From positions 6,255,001 through 6,319,000 of the forward strand of contig OX352322.1 of NCBI GenBank assembly GCA_947090765.1: 64,000 bases of DNA, written 5' to 3'. This DNA comes from Pseudomonas sp. MM223 (GTDB lineage Bacteria; Pseudomonadota; Gammaproteobacteria; Pseudomonadales; Pseudomonadaceae). Made by a program: the position numbers and the translations under genes. The notes under the pieces are model-generated. The model was not told the DNA's origin, did no database searches, and saw only the letters and a program-made list of their open reading frames with translations. This document shows positions 37,934-47,078 of this stretch, piece by piece. Each line of letters opens with the position of its first letter. Position 1 is the first letter of the stretch.

Positions 37934-39214
37934 ATGCCAACCCCAGCCACTACTTCGCCTGGCGTTCATTACGCCACCATCGCGTGCAAGACCCCCGCCT
38001 GGCTCAAGCAAGCCCCACCCGAAACTCATCGCGCCATGCGCAACTGGCAGCAGGCCCCTGCCTGGCTGGCCACAGCGGTCCAGCGGTTACCGGAAATTGC
38101 CAAAGCGTGGCAGGCGGAACATGCCCGCCACCGCGAGCACCAGGCACAGGTGCAGAAACTGTTCGAACGGCTGCCCGATCTGCAAACCTTCGCCGTACAG
38201 ACACTGACTGAAGCCATCAAACAGCGATTCGGGCTCGACCTGGATGTGCACAACACGTACCTGGTGGATGCCCGGCTGATCGACACGGCCCACGCAAGCG
38301 ACGCGCGCATGGCGGTGAACCAGGCTACCCGTTCGCTGCTACACAGCGCCCTGCACAACTTTGACAAGGACGCCGCTGCCGAACATGGCATGGACGCCCC
38401 CAAGGCACTGCTGAGCAAGTCTGTCATCGTCGATCATCGGCGCTTCATGGGCACCGTCCCGATCACCAATGCCGTGGATATACGCGCCGAAGACTTAGCC
38501 GACCTGTGCCGCACGCTGGACATCGGTGGGCAGTACCATGGCCTGGTGCATGCGCACTATTACCCTTCGGCCACCGCGCAGCTCAGCGCGGATGAAGCCA
38601 GGCTGTCCGTTTACCAGGCCCTGGGCCGGGTAGAAGTCTCGGCCTTCCGGCAATCGTTGCATTTCGCCCGCCTCAAAGGCGCTATCAGCGAAACGCTGTA
38701 CACCGCAGCCCTTGCCGTGCCCGTTGACCAGCCGCTATCGGCAACCTCGCCCGTGACGTTCAGCTATCTCGACTTGTGGGAAGCGGAGCTGACCGGGGTT
38801 GTGCTAATCACCCTGCATGCCGCAGGGCACCAGGCCGTGGCCCTGTACATCCCTGAGGACAGCGCAGAGCCCCTCAAGGAATTTGCAACCCTGGAGGCTC
38901 TGCAGGCCGGCTTGCGTGACCGGCTTCAGGCAAACATCAGTTACCTGGACAAACACATCGCCGACCGTGACAAGGCGCCTACGCTCACCCGCCTCAAGGA
39001 CCGGCTCACGCCCATCGCGTGGAGCGTCCGTGGGGTACTTGAACGCGTCCCTGACCCACATGCCACCCTGCATCCGGTCGCAGAGCCCTTCAGCCACGCG
39101 TTCCAGGGCGTCATGGCCTTCCAGAAAGCCAGGCGCCATGAACAAGATGCGCTGTTCCATGCAACCCCGACCGAGATCGTCGACCGGCGCACCGCCCAGG
39201 CTCACCGGGGCTGA
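37934..39214 (+). CDS. DUF6543-LRR-NEL effector-like protein, N-terminal fragment (frameshifted)
   Basis: First 426 codons of a gene whose remainder lies one frame away at 39226-43425. This part is the DUF6543 region: LDIGGQYHGLVHAHY near residue 195 matches VDVGGQYPHYVHEQL in the 15650 gene. The frame ends CAG GCT CAC CGG GGC TGA. Adding one G to the GGGG run at 39207-39210 would read CGG GGG CTG ATC GCC GGT CGT GTG and continue smoothly into the second fragment, so a one-base deletion at a homopolymer is the simplest explanation. The repaired gene is 5493 nt (1830 residues). No signal peptide is visible. Confidence 0.8.
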   Translation: MPTPATTSPGVHYATIACKTPAWLKQAPPETHRAMRNWQQAPAWLATAVQRLPEIAKAWQAEHARHREHQAQVQKLFERLPDLQTFAVQTLTEAIKQRFGLDLDVHNTYLVDARLIDTAHASDARMAVNQATRSLLHSALHNFDKDAAAEHGMDAPKALLSKSVIVDHRRFMGTVPITNAVDIRAEDLADLCRTLDIGGQYHGLVHAHYYPSATAQLSADEARLSVYQALGRVEVSAFRQSLHFARLKGAISETLYTAALAVPVDQPLSATSPVTFSYLDLWEAELTGVVLITLHAAGHQAVALYIPEDSAEPLKEFATLEALQAGLRDRLQANISYLDKHIADRDKAPTLTRLKDRLTPIAWSVRGVLERVPDPHATLHPVAEPFSHAFQGVMAFQKARRHEQDALFHATPTEIVDRRTAQAHRG

Positions 39215-39225
39215 TCGCCGGTCGT

Positions 39226-42200
39226 GTGCTTACGGGCCTGAACATCGCCGGTTTCTTCGTGCCCGGGCTGGGCGAGGTGATGCTTGCCGTCTGCGTGACC
39301 CAACTAGCCCACGAGGTATACGAAGGCATCGAGGCCTGGAAAAACGACGAGCGCGACCAGGCCTTCAACTACATGGTCGATGTCATTGAGAACGTGGCAA
39401 TCATGGCCGCACTGACCGCAGCAGCCAAAGCGGCAAGAACCACAGCAGGCAGCGAAGCAGCCGGTGCGCTGGAGGAGCCCGAGGTAGAACATGTTGCGGT
39501 GCCTACCCCCTCGTTCATCGAAGAGCTGGTGGAAGTCGAGCTACCGGATGGCAGCACGCGCCTGTGGAACCAGGACCTGACCCCTTTCGAACAAGACGTC
39601 ACGCTCCCGTCACAGGCCAGCCCGGATGAGCTTGGGCTGTACCGCCAGGATGGCAAGGTCTGGCTACGCCTCGAAGACAAGGCATTTTCACTTAAATGGA
39701 ATGCTGGTACCGGCACCTACAGCATCGAGCACCCCGGCAAGGCTGACGGTTATGAGCCGCCGCTGCGGCACAATGGCGCCGGGGCCTGGTTGCAGGTAAC
39801 AGATAGGCCGCTGAGCTGGTCGGGCATGGCGCTGTTACGCCGTATCGGGCACTTGAATGCCCACTTCGACGAACCGACGCTACAACGAATACTTGCCGTC
39901 AGCGACACCCACGAAGACGTACTGCGCCGGGCCTTGGCCGACAACCAGCGGCTACCGGCCTTGCTGGAAGACACGCTGCAACGCTTCAAGCTGGACGAAA
40001 CGATCCGCCAGCTGCCGGACGCAAGCACCTGGCCAGCCGAGTTTTCCAGGGCTTACATTGGCCTTGCGGGCGAGCTTGCGCCGGGGGCTGAGGCCATACG
40101 CCGGGTGTATCCGAGCCTGCCAACCGTCGTCTGCAATGAGCTGGAACGCGGTGCCAATGCCAGCGAACGGCAAATGCTTGGCAACGGCAAAGTCCCCATG
40201 CGCCTTGGCGAAGAGATCCGCGTCTACCAGCAACACATCCGCCTGGCGCGCGCCTGCGAAGGGCTGTATCTGTCAGGGGTGGCAAACCGGGACAGTGACC
40301 GGCTGATCATGCATACGCTACAACGCCTGCAAGGCTGGCCTGCCGAGACAAAATTGCAGGTGCTTCAGCGCACGTCCTGGCCTGCCCAGGCACATGGCAT
40401 TGGCCCGCAGGACACTCGGCCCTACCAGACCATCACCCGTGCCCAGGCGGGCTACATCGTCCACGATGAAAGCCGCCCGAGTGCAGCGGTCACAGCTTAC
40501 CCAAGCCTTTATGCCGCGCTGTACGAAGCGCTGCCAGAGGCCATGGCACAGCTGGGTGTGGCAAATCCGCAAGCACTGAAGCACCTGGTACAGGAAAGCC
40601 CCCTGCTGCCCCGCTCGGCCATGAGGACGATACTGGGCATGCAGCCGGTGCACCCCGGCTACCGTTCACCCATGCGTTTGGCCGATGGGCGCCTGGGCTA
40701 TCCGCTGAGCGGAGTTGGCCCGGCCACACAAGGCGCTACCCGCCAGCGCCTGATCGACGCTGTCGAAGCAACAGGGCTGGTGGCACATACCGGGCTGTCG
40801 GCGGACCAGGTATTGCTTTCGCTTGCCAGTCGCGGCCGTACGCAAGTACAGGTACTCGAGCATTTGCAGGTGCTGCTGGAGCAGCGCAATGAACTGCAAA
40901 GCAGGCTGGCTGACTGGAGCGAGGCGATTTCACCTGAGACAGAACAGGCCGCACGCGACTACAACGGCCTGCGCGAGTCGATCATGCAACACTGGTACGA
41001 CACCGCCCTGTCTGAAGGCACTCAGCACACGGCCGAGCTACGCATAACCCAGGTCCCCTTGGGCGATATACCCCAGACCTTGCCCGATTTCTTCAACAGC
41101 CGCGTGCGTAGCCTGAGCCTGCTCGATCTACCGTCAGGCAGCCTTTCCGGCTGGGCACAGCACGAACGCTTGCTGCAGCGCCTGCTCAGGCAAATGCCGC
41201 AGATCGAATCATTGGAAATCGGCCGGCCTTACAACCCCAGGTCAGCGCCTTCCTTCTTTCTCCTCAGCGTCCCTTCCATCACCCGGATCTTGCCCGAACT
41301 GCAACGGCTGGTGCTCGCCAACCAGAACATCGCATTCTCCGAAAACGACCTCAACCTGCTGGCCGAACTTCGCCACTTGAGGTACCTGGACCTCAGTGGC
41401 AACCGCCTGGCCCAGAACAGCACCCCAAGCTTCCATGAACTGTCCCTGGACTTCCTGGGCCTGGACCATATGCAACTGGCGCAGTGGCCCATCGGGATTG
41501 GCAGTGATGCCCTGGGGCGTATCGCTCACCTGTCCATGCGCAACAACAACCTCAGGTCATTGCCATCGTTCCTGCTCAATGAAGCCGACGCACTGCCCAA
41601 CCCGACGCTGATCTCACTCGAAGGCAACACCATCAACGAAACCCATTTGCAGCGTTTGTTGCTGACCGAGCGGGCCGAGACAGCCGGTATTACCGTGGAT
41701 GTACCCGCAGAGCTCACCAGCCGGCTTGCACGCATTCGCGATGAACGCCAGCAAATGCGCGACGCGATCGACGGCTGGGCTCAGGCCTCCAGTTCGAGCA
41801 ACCCACTGACCCAGGCAGCGCTGGCGGACAGGCAGCGCATTCAGGCCGCGATCAGCCAGTTCTGGGAGCAACAGGAGCGGGGCCAGCGGTACCTTCGCCT
41901 GCAACTGGAGGATGTGCATGTCGAGCAGTTCCCCAGGCGGCTTCCAGCATTCTTTGAAGACCGCGTTCAAGCACTGACACTGACCCGCACGAGCGGCACC
42001 GCATCGCAACTGGACGAATTGCTCAGGCACTTCCCCAATGTCACCCGCTTGACCATCGATGCACATCAGGCGGCCACTTCCTCACTGGCGTCTGCCTTGG
42101 CGCGCCTACCCCAACTCAACTACCTGGAGTTTCGCAACATGGGGCTGGAGGTCAATCAACCCATGCTGGAGGTGCTGGCGGGGCTGGAGCACCTGACGTC

Positions 42201-43425
42201 ACTGGACCTGTCAGGCAACCGCGTCGGTACCATCAGCCAGGTACCTGCACGGCTTTCCAGCAACCTGCAATCACTCGCGCTGACCAACATGAACCTGCAA
42301 GCCTGGCCCAGCTGGTGCGACAGCTTGCTGCCGCTGGAACTGCTGGACTTGAGTGCCAACAGCATTACCCAACTGCCCGATCACATTCTCTCGAACCTGA
42401 ACAATCCCATGCCGATTTCGTCGATCTCGCTGTTCGACAACCCGTTGCCACTTGAGACCATCCTGCGGGTGCGCGCCTTCTCGGACAGCCAGCACAGTTT
42501 TTCTTTCGCGCTGGATATCCCGGACAACCTGATGCTTGTGGAATCTTCAAGCGAAGGCTCACTCGATCACCCTCACTTCCCTCTGCTGGGCGACGATACG
42601 CCCAGGCTCGAAGACTGGATGCTTGGCAACGAAGCGCAGAACGAGGCATTGCGCGACTGCTGGGCAATGCTCGAAGGCAGCGTTCTGCTGCGCCTGGCGG
42701 GCCGTTTGCGCAATGCCGCGCCGTACGTTGACCCGAACACGCAAGCCAGCTTCTGCGAGCGCGTACGCATGGTACTGGTTGTGGCCGCTAGCAACGAAGC
42801 TGAACGCCCGCTTATGGAGAGTATCGCTGCGGCCGCATTGCCTGACCCTGAAACCGGCTCGCAGACATGCCACGATGGCGCCCTGCAGGAGTTCAACAAT
42901 ATCGAGTTGTACCTGATGGGCCAGCGCCTGATGATCGAGGCTGGCGATACCTTGCAAACGTTGCGCCGGCGCCTGGTGCAGCTGTTCAGGGTCGAACAGC
43001 TGGAGATACTGGCCAACCAGCGATCCGGCGCAGGCGACAGGGTTTCGGTGCGCCTGGCCTACCGCCGGGAGCTGGCCCGTGAGCTTGACCTGCCGCTTGC
43101 CGACAGCATGCGTTTTCGAAGTGCCGCGAACCTGGCGCCTGATGAGCTGTCGCGAGTACTGGAAAAGGTCCGTAACAGTGAACTGGGCAATGCGCTGGTC
43201 GACTACATGCTGGCGAGCACGGACTGGGTTGCACGCCTGCGAGCCGAGCATGCCGACCGCTTCGCCGAAATAGACGCCCGCTTCCGCCTGCTGGTGCTTG
43301 AACTGGCCAACAAGGATCACGCGCTTCGGGAGGAACTGCGCCTGCAGCAGCGATTACAAAACGATAAGGACCTGGAGGAGCAGGAGCTGTTGCGTGAGCT
43401 CACAATCGCGCAGCTCAACGACTGA
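39226..43425 (+). CDS. DUF6543-LRR-NEL effector-like protein, C-terminal fragment with NEL E3 ubiquitin-ligase domain
   Basis: 1399 codons from the first usable GTG after the frameshift; probably the rest of the 37934 gene rather than a separate gene. It has a hydrophobic block LTGLNIAGFFVPGLGEVML at the start, a long helical middle, two leucine-rich-repeat sets (LRYLDLSGNRLAQNS and LTSLDLSGNRVGTIS types, about residues 620-820 and 910-1090), and a C-terminal NEL domain. The catalytic CxD appears as TCHDG with Cys at fragment residue 1215 (codon 42868-42870), followed by LFRVEQLEILA, VRLAYRRELARELDLP and MRF, in the order known from IpaH/SspH ligases. NEL enzymes transfer ubiquitin to host proteins, so a eukaryotic target is implied. 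It converges on hutG. Confidence 0.82.
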   Translation: MLTGLNIAGFFVPGLGEVMLAVCVTQLAHEVYEGIEAWKNDERDQAFNYMVDVIENVAIMAALTAAAKAARTTAGSEAAGALEEPEVEHVAVPTPSFIEELVEVELPDGSTRLWNQDLTPFEQDVTLPSQASPDELGLYRQDGKVWLRLEDKAFSLKWNAGTGTYSIEHPGKADGYEPPLRHNGAGAWLQVTDRPLSWSGMALLRRIGHLNAHFDEPTLQRILAVSDTHEDVLRRALADNQRLPALLEDTLQRFKLDETIRQLPDASTWPAEFSRAYIGLAGELAPGAEAIRRVYPSLPTVVCNELERGANASERQMLGNGKVPMRLGEEIRVYQQHIRLARACEGLYLSGVANRDSDRLIMHTLQRLQGWPAETKLQVLQRTSWPAQAHGIGPQDTRPYQTITRAQAGYIVHDESRPSAAVTAYPSLYAALYEALPEAMAQLGVANPQALKHLVQESPLLPRSAMRTILGMQPVHPGYRSPMRLADGRLGYPLSGVGPATQGATRQRLIDAVEATGLVAHTGLSADQVLLSLASRGRTQVQVLEHLQVLLEQRNELQSRLADWSEAISPETEQAARDYNGLRESIMQHWYDTALSEGTQHTAELRITQVPLGDIPQTLPDFFNSRVRSLSLLDLPSGSLSGWAQHERLLQRLLRQMPQIESLEIGRPYNPRSAPSFFLLSVPSITRILPELQRLVLANQNIAFSENDLNLLAELRHLRYLDLSGNRLAQNSTPSFHELSLDFLGLDHMQLAQWPIGIGSDALGRIAHLSMRNNNLRSLPSFLLNEADALPNPTLISLEGNTINETHLQRLLLTERAETAGITVDVPAELTSRLARIRDERQQMRDAIDGWAQASSSSNPLTQAALADRQRIQAAISQFWEQQERGQRYLRLQLEDVHVEQFPRRLPAFFEDRVQALTLTRTSGTASQLDELLRHFPNVTRLTIDAHQAATSSLASALARLPQLNYLEFRNMGLEVNQPMLEVLAGLEHLTSLDLSGNRVGTISQVPARLSSNLQSLALTNMNLQAWPSWCDSLLPLELLDLSANSITQLPDHILSNLNNPMPISSISLFDNPLPLETILRVRAFSDSQHSFSFALDIPDNLMLVESSSEGSLDHPHFPLLGDDTPRLEDWMLGNEAQNEALRDCWAMLEGSVLLRLAGRLRNAAPYVDPNTQASFCERVRMVLVVAASNEAERPLMESIAAAALPDPETGSQTCHDGALQEFNNIELYLMGQRLMIEAGDTLQTLRRRLVQLFRVEQLEILANQRSGAGDRVSVRLAYRRELARELDLPLADSMRFRSAANLAPDELSRVLEKVRNSELGNALVDYMLASTDWVARLRAEHADRFAEIDARFRLLVLELANKDHALREELRLQQRLQNDKDLEEQELLRELTIAQLND

Positions 43426-43440
43426 CTACCCGCTTTAAAT

Positions 43441-43470
43441 GGCGACGCGCACGGCCCGCAGCGCGTCGCC
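43441..43470. terminator. Perfect 10-bp hairpin between the NEL gene and hutG
   Basis: GGCGACGCGC (43441-43450), 10-nt loop, GCGCGTCGCC (43461-43470). Read on the minus strand it is followed by ATTTAAAG, so it most likely terminates the hut operon 17 bp after the hutG stop; it also faces the end of the convergent NEL gene. Confidence 0.65.
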
Positions 43471-43487
43471 ACCTTCACGGGCGAACT

Positions 43488-44291
43488 TCAGCGTCCGTAC
43501 CGCTCCTTGCCCCAATCCAGCAGCGCCTGCAAAAGCTTCGTCAATACCTGCTGCGTCGGTTGCGCCAGGTCTTGCCGATAGGCAAACGGCTCGGTCTCTT
43601 CCATGTAGGTGCTTTGCGCCAGTTCCAGCTGTACGGCATGGATGTGATTGGCCGGGTCGCCGTAATGCCGGGTAATGTGCCCGCCCTTGAAGCGGCCGTT
43701 AAGCACATGACTGTAGCCTTCAGCCTCGGCACATACGCCTTTCAAGCGCTCAGCCAGTGTCGGGGCGCAACTGGCACCGTTAAAGGTGCCCAGGTTGAAG
43801 TCCGGCAGCTTGCCGTCGAACAAGTGCGGAATGTGCGAACGGATCGAGTGGGCGTCCCACAACAGCGCGTAGCCAAACTGCTCCCGCAGCCGGCCCAGCT
43901 CTTGTCGGATGGTGTCGTGATAGGGGCGCCAGATCTGCTCCAGATACTGTTTACGCGCTTCGGCAGAGGGTTCCAGCCCATCCTTGAACAGCGGCTCGCC
44001 CTCGAACAGCGTGGCCGGGTACAGGCCCGTGGTGGCGCCGGCGTACAGCGGCTTGTCGTCATCCGGGCGGTTCAGGTCGATGACAAAGCGCGAGTACTCC
44101 GCGGCGACCACGCTGGCGCCCATGTCGCGAGCGAAGTCGTACAGCTGCGGGATGTGCCAGTCGGTGTCCGGCAAGCTGCGCGCCTCGTCGACCAGGCCGT
44201 CGCGCACCGCGTCGCTCAGGCGCAGGCCGGCGTGGGGCATGCTGATCAGCAGCGGCAGGCGGCCTTGGTGAAACGTCAGTACCTTGTCCAT
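43488..44291 (-). CDS. hutG: N-formylglutamate deformylase
   Basis: Last step of the five-step histidine pathway, releasing formate and glutamate from N-formylglutamate. The 267-residue product belongs to the N-formylglutamate amidohydrolase family, with LPLLISMPHAGLRLSDAV at the N-terminus, RFVIDLNRPDD, LLWDAHSIRSHIP and GHITRHYGDP blocks that carry the metal-binding His and acidic residues. The start at 44291 is the conserved MDKVLTFHQG; the longer frame is unlikely because it overlaps hutI. It follows hutI by 10 bp and is the last gene of the operon. Confidence 0.95.
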   Translation of the reverse strand: MDKVLTFHQGRLPLLISMPHAGLRLSDAVRDGLVDEARSLPDTDWHIPQLYDFARDMGASVVAAEYSRFVIDLNRPDDDKPLYAGATTGLYPATLFEGEPLFKDGLEPSAEARKQYLEQIWRPYHDTIRQELGRLREQFGYALLWDAHSIRSHIPHLFDGKLPDFNLGTFNGASCAPTLAERLKGVCAEAEGYSHVLNGRFKGGHITRHYGDPANHIHAVQLELAQSTYMEETEPFAYRQDLAQPTQQVLTKLLQALLDWGKERYGR

Positions 44292-44301
44292 CGTGCCTCG
44301 C

Positions 44302-45507
44302 TCAATTGGAGATTTCGTGGCCCTTGCGCACCACGCGCTTGGGCAGGTCGCCACCCAGCCAGTAGGCCAGGTCGGCGGGGCGTTCGATTTGCCAGGCGAC
44401 GAAGTCGGCCACCTTGCCCACTTCCAGCGAGCCGTGGCTGTCGCCCAGGCCCAGCGCCGTAGCGGCATGCACGGTGACGCCGGCCAAGGCTTCTTCCGGC
44501 GTCATGCGGAAACAGGTGCAGCCCATGTTCAACATCAGCCGCAGCGACAGCCCTGGCGAGGTGCCGGGGTTGAGGTCGCTGGCCAGGGCAATCTTCACCC
44601 CGTGGCGGCGCAAGGCATCCATCGGCGGCAACTGGGTTTCACGCAAGAAATAGAACGCGCCCGGCAGCAGCACGGCGACCGTGCCGGCTTTTGCCATGGC
44701 AATAGCGTCTTCCTCAGTCATGAACTCCAGGTGGTCGGCCGACAGTGCCTGGTAGCGTGCCGCCAGGCTGGAGCCATGCAGCGACGACAGCTGTTCGGCA
44801 TGCAGCTTGACCGGCAGGCCAAGCTCACGCGCCTTGATGAACAGCCGCTCGACCTGGGCTGGGGAGAACGCCAGGTGTTCGCAGAAAGCATCCACTGCAT
44901 CCACCAGGCCTTCGGCGGCCAGGGCCGGCAGCATCTCGTCGCAGATGTGCGCAATGTAGTCGTCGGCCCGGCCGGCGTACTCCGGCGGCAGGGCATGCGC
45001 GGCCAGGCAGGTGACGCGCACCGCCAGTGGCGGCTCGTCGGCCAGGCGCCGGGCCACACGCAGCATCTTGCGCTCGTTAGCCAGGTCCAGGCCGTAACCG
45101 GACTTGACCTCGATGGTGGTGACGCCATCGCGCATCAACGCCTGGACCCGCTGGCGAGCACTGGCGAACAGTTCGTCTTCGCTGGCCGCGCGGGTGGCCC
45201 GCACGGTACTGGCGATACCGCCGCCCTGTGCGGCGATTTCGGCATAGCTGACACCTTGCAGGCGCTGCTCGAACTCGCCGCTGCGGTTGCCACCGAACAC
45301 CGCGTGGGTGTGGCAATCGATCAGCCCCGGGGTGACCCAGGCGCCGGCCAGGTCCACCGTGCGGTCAGCGTCGACCGGCGCCAGCTCGGCGCGCGGGCCG
45401 ATCCATTCGATCAGGCCGGCGCTGGTGACGATGGCCGCGTCTTCGATGACCGAATAACGGCCCTCGGCCATGGTTGCCACATGGCAATGCTGCCAGAGGG
45501 TTCTCAT
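44302..45507 (-). CDS. hutI: Imidazolonepropionase
   Basis: Third step of histidine degradation, hydrolysing imidazolonepropionate to N-formimino-glutamate. The 401-residue amidohydrolase has the metal-binding HxH in [10 protein letters not shown] (His66, His68), [12 protein letters not shown] and [11 protein letters not shown], where the Asp completes the site. The ATG at 45507 has GGAG 7 nt upstream; two extra residues would be added from 45513. It lies between hutT (15 bp) and hutG (10 bp). Confidence 0.97.
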   Translation of the reverse strand: MRTLWQHCHVATMAEGRYSVIEDAAIVTSAGLIEWIGPRAELAPVDADRTVDLAGAWVTPGLIDCHTHAVFGGNRSGEFEQRLQGVSYAEIAAQGGGIASTVRATRAASEDELFASARQRVQALMRDGVTTIEVKSGYGLDLANERKMLRVARRLADEPPLAVRVTCLAAHALPPEYAGRADDYIAHICDEMLPALAAEGLVDAVDAFCEHLAFSPAQVERLFIKARELGLPVKLHAEQLSSLHGSSLAARYQALSADHLEFMTEEDAIAMAKAGTVAVLLPGAFYFLRETQLPPMDALRRHGVKIALASDLNPGTSPGLSLRLMLNMGCTCFRMTPEEALAGVTVHAATALGLGDSHGSLEVGKVADFVAWQIERPADLAYWLGGDLPKRVVRKGHEISN

Positions 45508-45522
45508 GCACAATCTCCTTTG

Positions 45523-46926
45523 CTAGCGGTGCAGCTCGACCGGCTCTGCCACCGGCTGGCCCTGCCCTGCGCGCGGCTTGCACCACAGCAGGTAGGACGC
45601 CACCAGGAACACCACCCAGACCACACCGACGATCAACGCCGCCTGGGTATCCGGGAAGTAGCCAAGCACGCCAAAGATGAACACCATGAACGCAATGGCC
45701 ATGGCCGGGCCATATGGCCAGAACGGTACCGGGAACTTGAGCTGAGCCACTTCTTCACGGCTCATGCTGCGGCGCATGGCCACCTGGGTGAGCAGGATCA
45801 TCAGCCACACCCACACGGTGGCGAAGGTGGCGATCGAAGCGATCAGCAGGAACACGTTCTCCGGGATCAGGTAGTTGAGCAGCACGCCAATCAGCAGCGC
45901 AGCCCCCATCACCACCACGGTCATCCATGGCACCCCGTGTTTCGACAGCTTGCCGAAACTGCGTGGCGCATGGCCTTGCTGGGCCAGGCCATACATCATG
46001 CGGCCAGCACCGAAGATGTCACTGTTGATGGCAGAGATTGCAGCGGAAATCACCACCACGTTCAGCACCGCAGCGGCAGAGCCAATCCCCAGGTTGCTGA
46101 AAATCTGCACGAACGGGCTGCCTTCGCTGCCGATCTGCGGCCACGGGTACAGGCACATCAGCACGAACAGGGTGAGCACATAGAACAGCAGGATGCGCAG
46201 GGGCACGGCGTTGATTGCCTTGGGGATAACCCGCTGCGGGTCCTTGGCTTCACCGGCGGTAACACCAATGATCTCGATGCCGCCGAAGGCGAACATCACC
46301 ACGGCAAAGGAAGCGATCAGCCCGCCCACGCCATTGGGCATGAAGCCACCGTGGTCGAACAGGTTGCTTACACCTACGGCATGCCCGGTACCTACCTGGC
46401 TGAAACCAAAGGCCATGATGCCGAGACCGGCCAGGATCATCGCGACGATGGCGCCGACCTTGAGCAGCGACAGCCAGAACTCCATCTCGCCGAACACCTT
46501 GACGTTGCACAGGTTGAGGCCGCCGATCAGGAAGACGATGCCCAGCACCCAGATCCAGCGGGCCACTTCCGGGAACCAGAAGCCCATGTAGATACCGAAG
46601 GCGGTGACGTCGGCGATGGCGACAATGACCATCTCGAAGGCGTAGGTCCAGCCAAGGATAAAGCCGGCCATGGGCCCCAGGTAGGTGCTGGCGTAGTGGC
46701 CGAAGGAGCCGGCCACCGGATTGTGTACGGCCATTTCGCCGAGGGCGCGCATGACCATGAACACGGCGGCGCCGCCGATCAGGTAAGCCAGCAGCACGGC
46801 TGGGCCGGCCATCTGGATGGCCGAGGCGGAGCCGTAGAACAGCCCGGTACCGATGGCGGAACCGAGGGCCATGAAACGGATGTGGCGGGCACTTAGCCCG
46901 CGTTTGAGACCTTGAGCTTGTTGCAT
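45523..46926 (-). CDS. hutT: Histidine permease, APC family
   Basis: A 467-residue inner-membrane amino-acid/polyamine/organocation transporter with 12 predicted helices. The APC signature is at the N-terminus ([17 protein letters not shown]), and [16 protein letters not shown] marks the helix 6-7 loop. Its place inside the hut operon between hutH and hutI makes histidine the likely substrate, as for HutT of other Pseudomonas. AAAAACAA at 46941-46948 upstream of its Shine-Dalgarno (AAGGACG) could bind Hfq/Crc. Confidence 0.9.
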   Translation of the reverse strand: MQQAQGLKRGLSARHIRFMALGSAIGTGLFYGSASAIQMAGPAVLLAYLIGGAAVFMVMRALGEMAVHNPVAGSFGHYASTYLGPMAGFILGWTYAFEMVIVAIADVTAFGIYMGFWFPEVARWIWVLGIVFLIGGLNLCNVKVFGEMEFWLSLLKVGAIVAMILAGLGIMAFGFSQVGTGHAVGVSNLFDHGGFMPNGVGGLIASFAVVMFAFGGIEIIGVTAGEAKDPQRVIPKAINAVPLRILLFYVLTLFVLMCLYPWPQIGSEGSPFVQIFSNLGIGSAAAVLNVVVISAAISAINSDIFGAGRMMYGLAQQGHAPRSFGKLSKHGVPWMTVVVMGAALLIGVLLNYLIPENVFLLIASIATFATVWVWLMILLTQVAMRRSMSREEVAQLKFPVPFWPYGPAMAIAFMVFIFGVLGYFPDTQAALIVGVVWVVFLVASYLLWCKPRAGQGQPVAEPVELHR

Positions 46927-46940
46927 GTCACGTCCTTAAA

Positions 46941-46948
46941 TTGTTTTT
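46941..46948 (-). promoter_or_regulatory. Hfq/Crc-type A-rich motif upstream of hutT
   Basis: On the minus strand, AAAAACAA lies 14 nt before the hutT ATG and just upstream of AAGGACG. It matches AANAANAA, though with A rather than a pyrimidine at the first N, so it is weaker than the motifs at hutU and hutF. Confidence 0.4.
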
Positions 46949-46965
46949 GTGGTCGTGAGATCAGA

Positions 46966-47075
46966 GGGGCTGCCTTGCAGCCCTTTCGCAGCACAAGGCT
47001 GCTCCTACAAGGGAGCGCGTCGCCTTTGCAGGAGCAGCCTTGTGCTGCGAATGGGCCGCACAGCGGCCCCGGGGG
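46966..47075. repeat. Inverted REP pair with compensatory change (GCAGC/GCTGC stem)
   Basis: Same layout as the GGCCTTGTGCCGCGAA family, but both stem arms carry matching changes: TTCGCAGCACAAGGCTGCTC on the left and GAGCAGCCTTGTGCTGCGAA on the right, so base pairing is kept. Cap hairpins are GGGGCTGCCTTGCAGCCC and GGGCCGCACAGCGGCCC. It separates hutH from hutT inside the hut operon. Confidence 0.85.
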
Positions 47076-47078
47076 GCA

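Noticed and set aside
44284..46896. 870-codon open frame on the plus strand opposite hutG/hutI/hutT
   Set aside because: It is the mirror of three well-conserved hut genes in a high-GC genome, lacks a recognisable family and has His/Gln-rich shadow composition.
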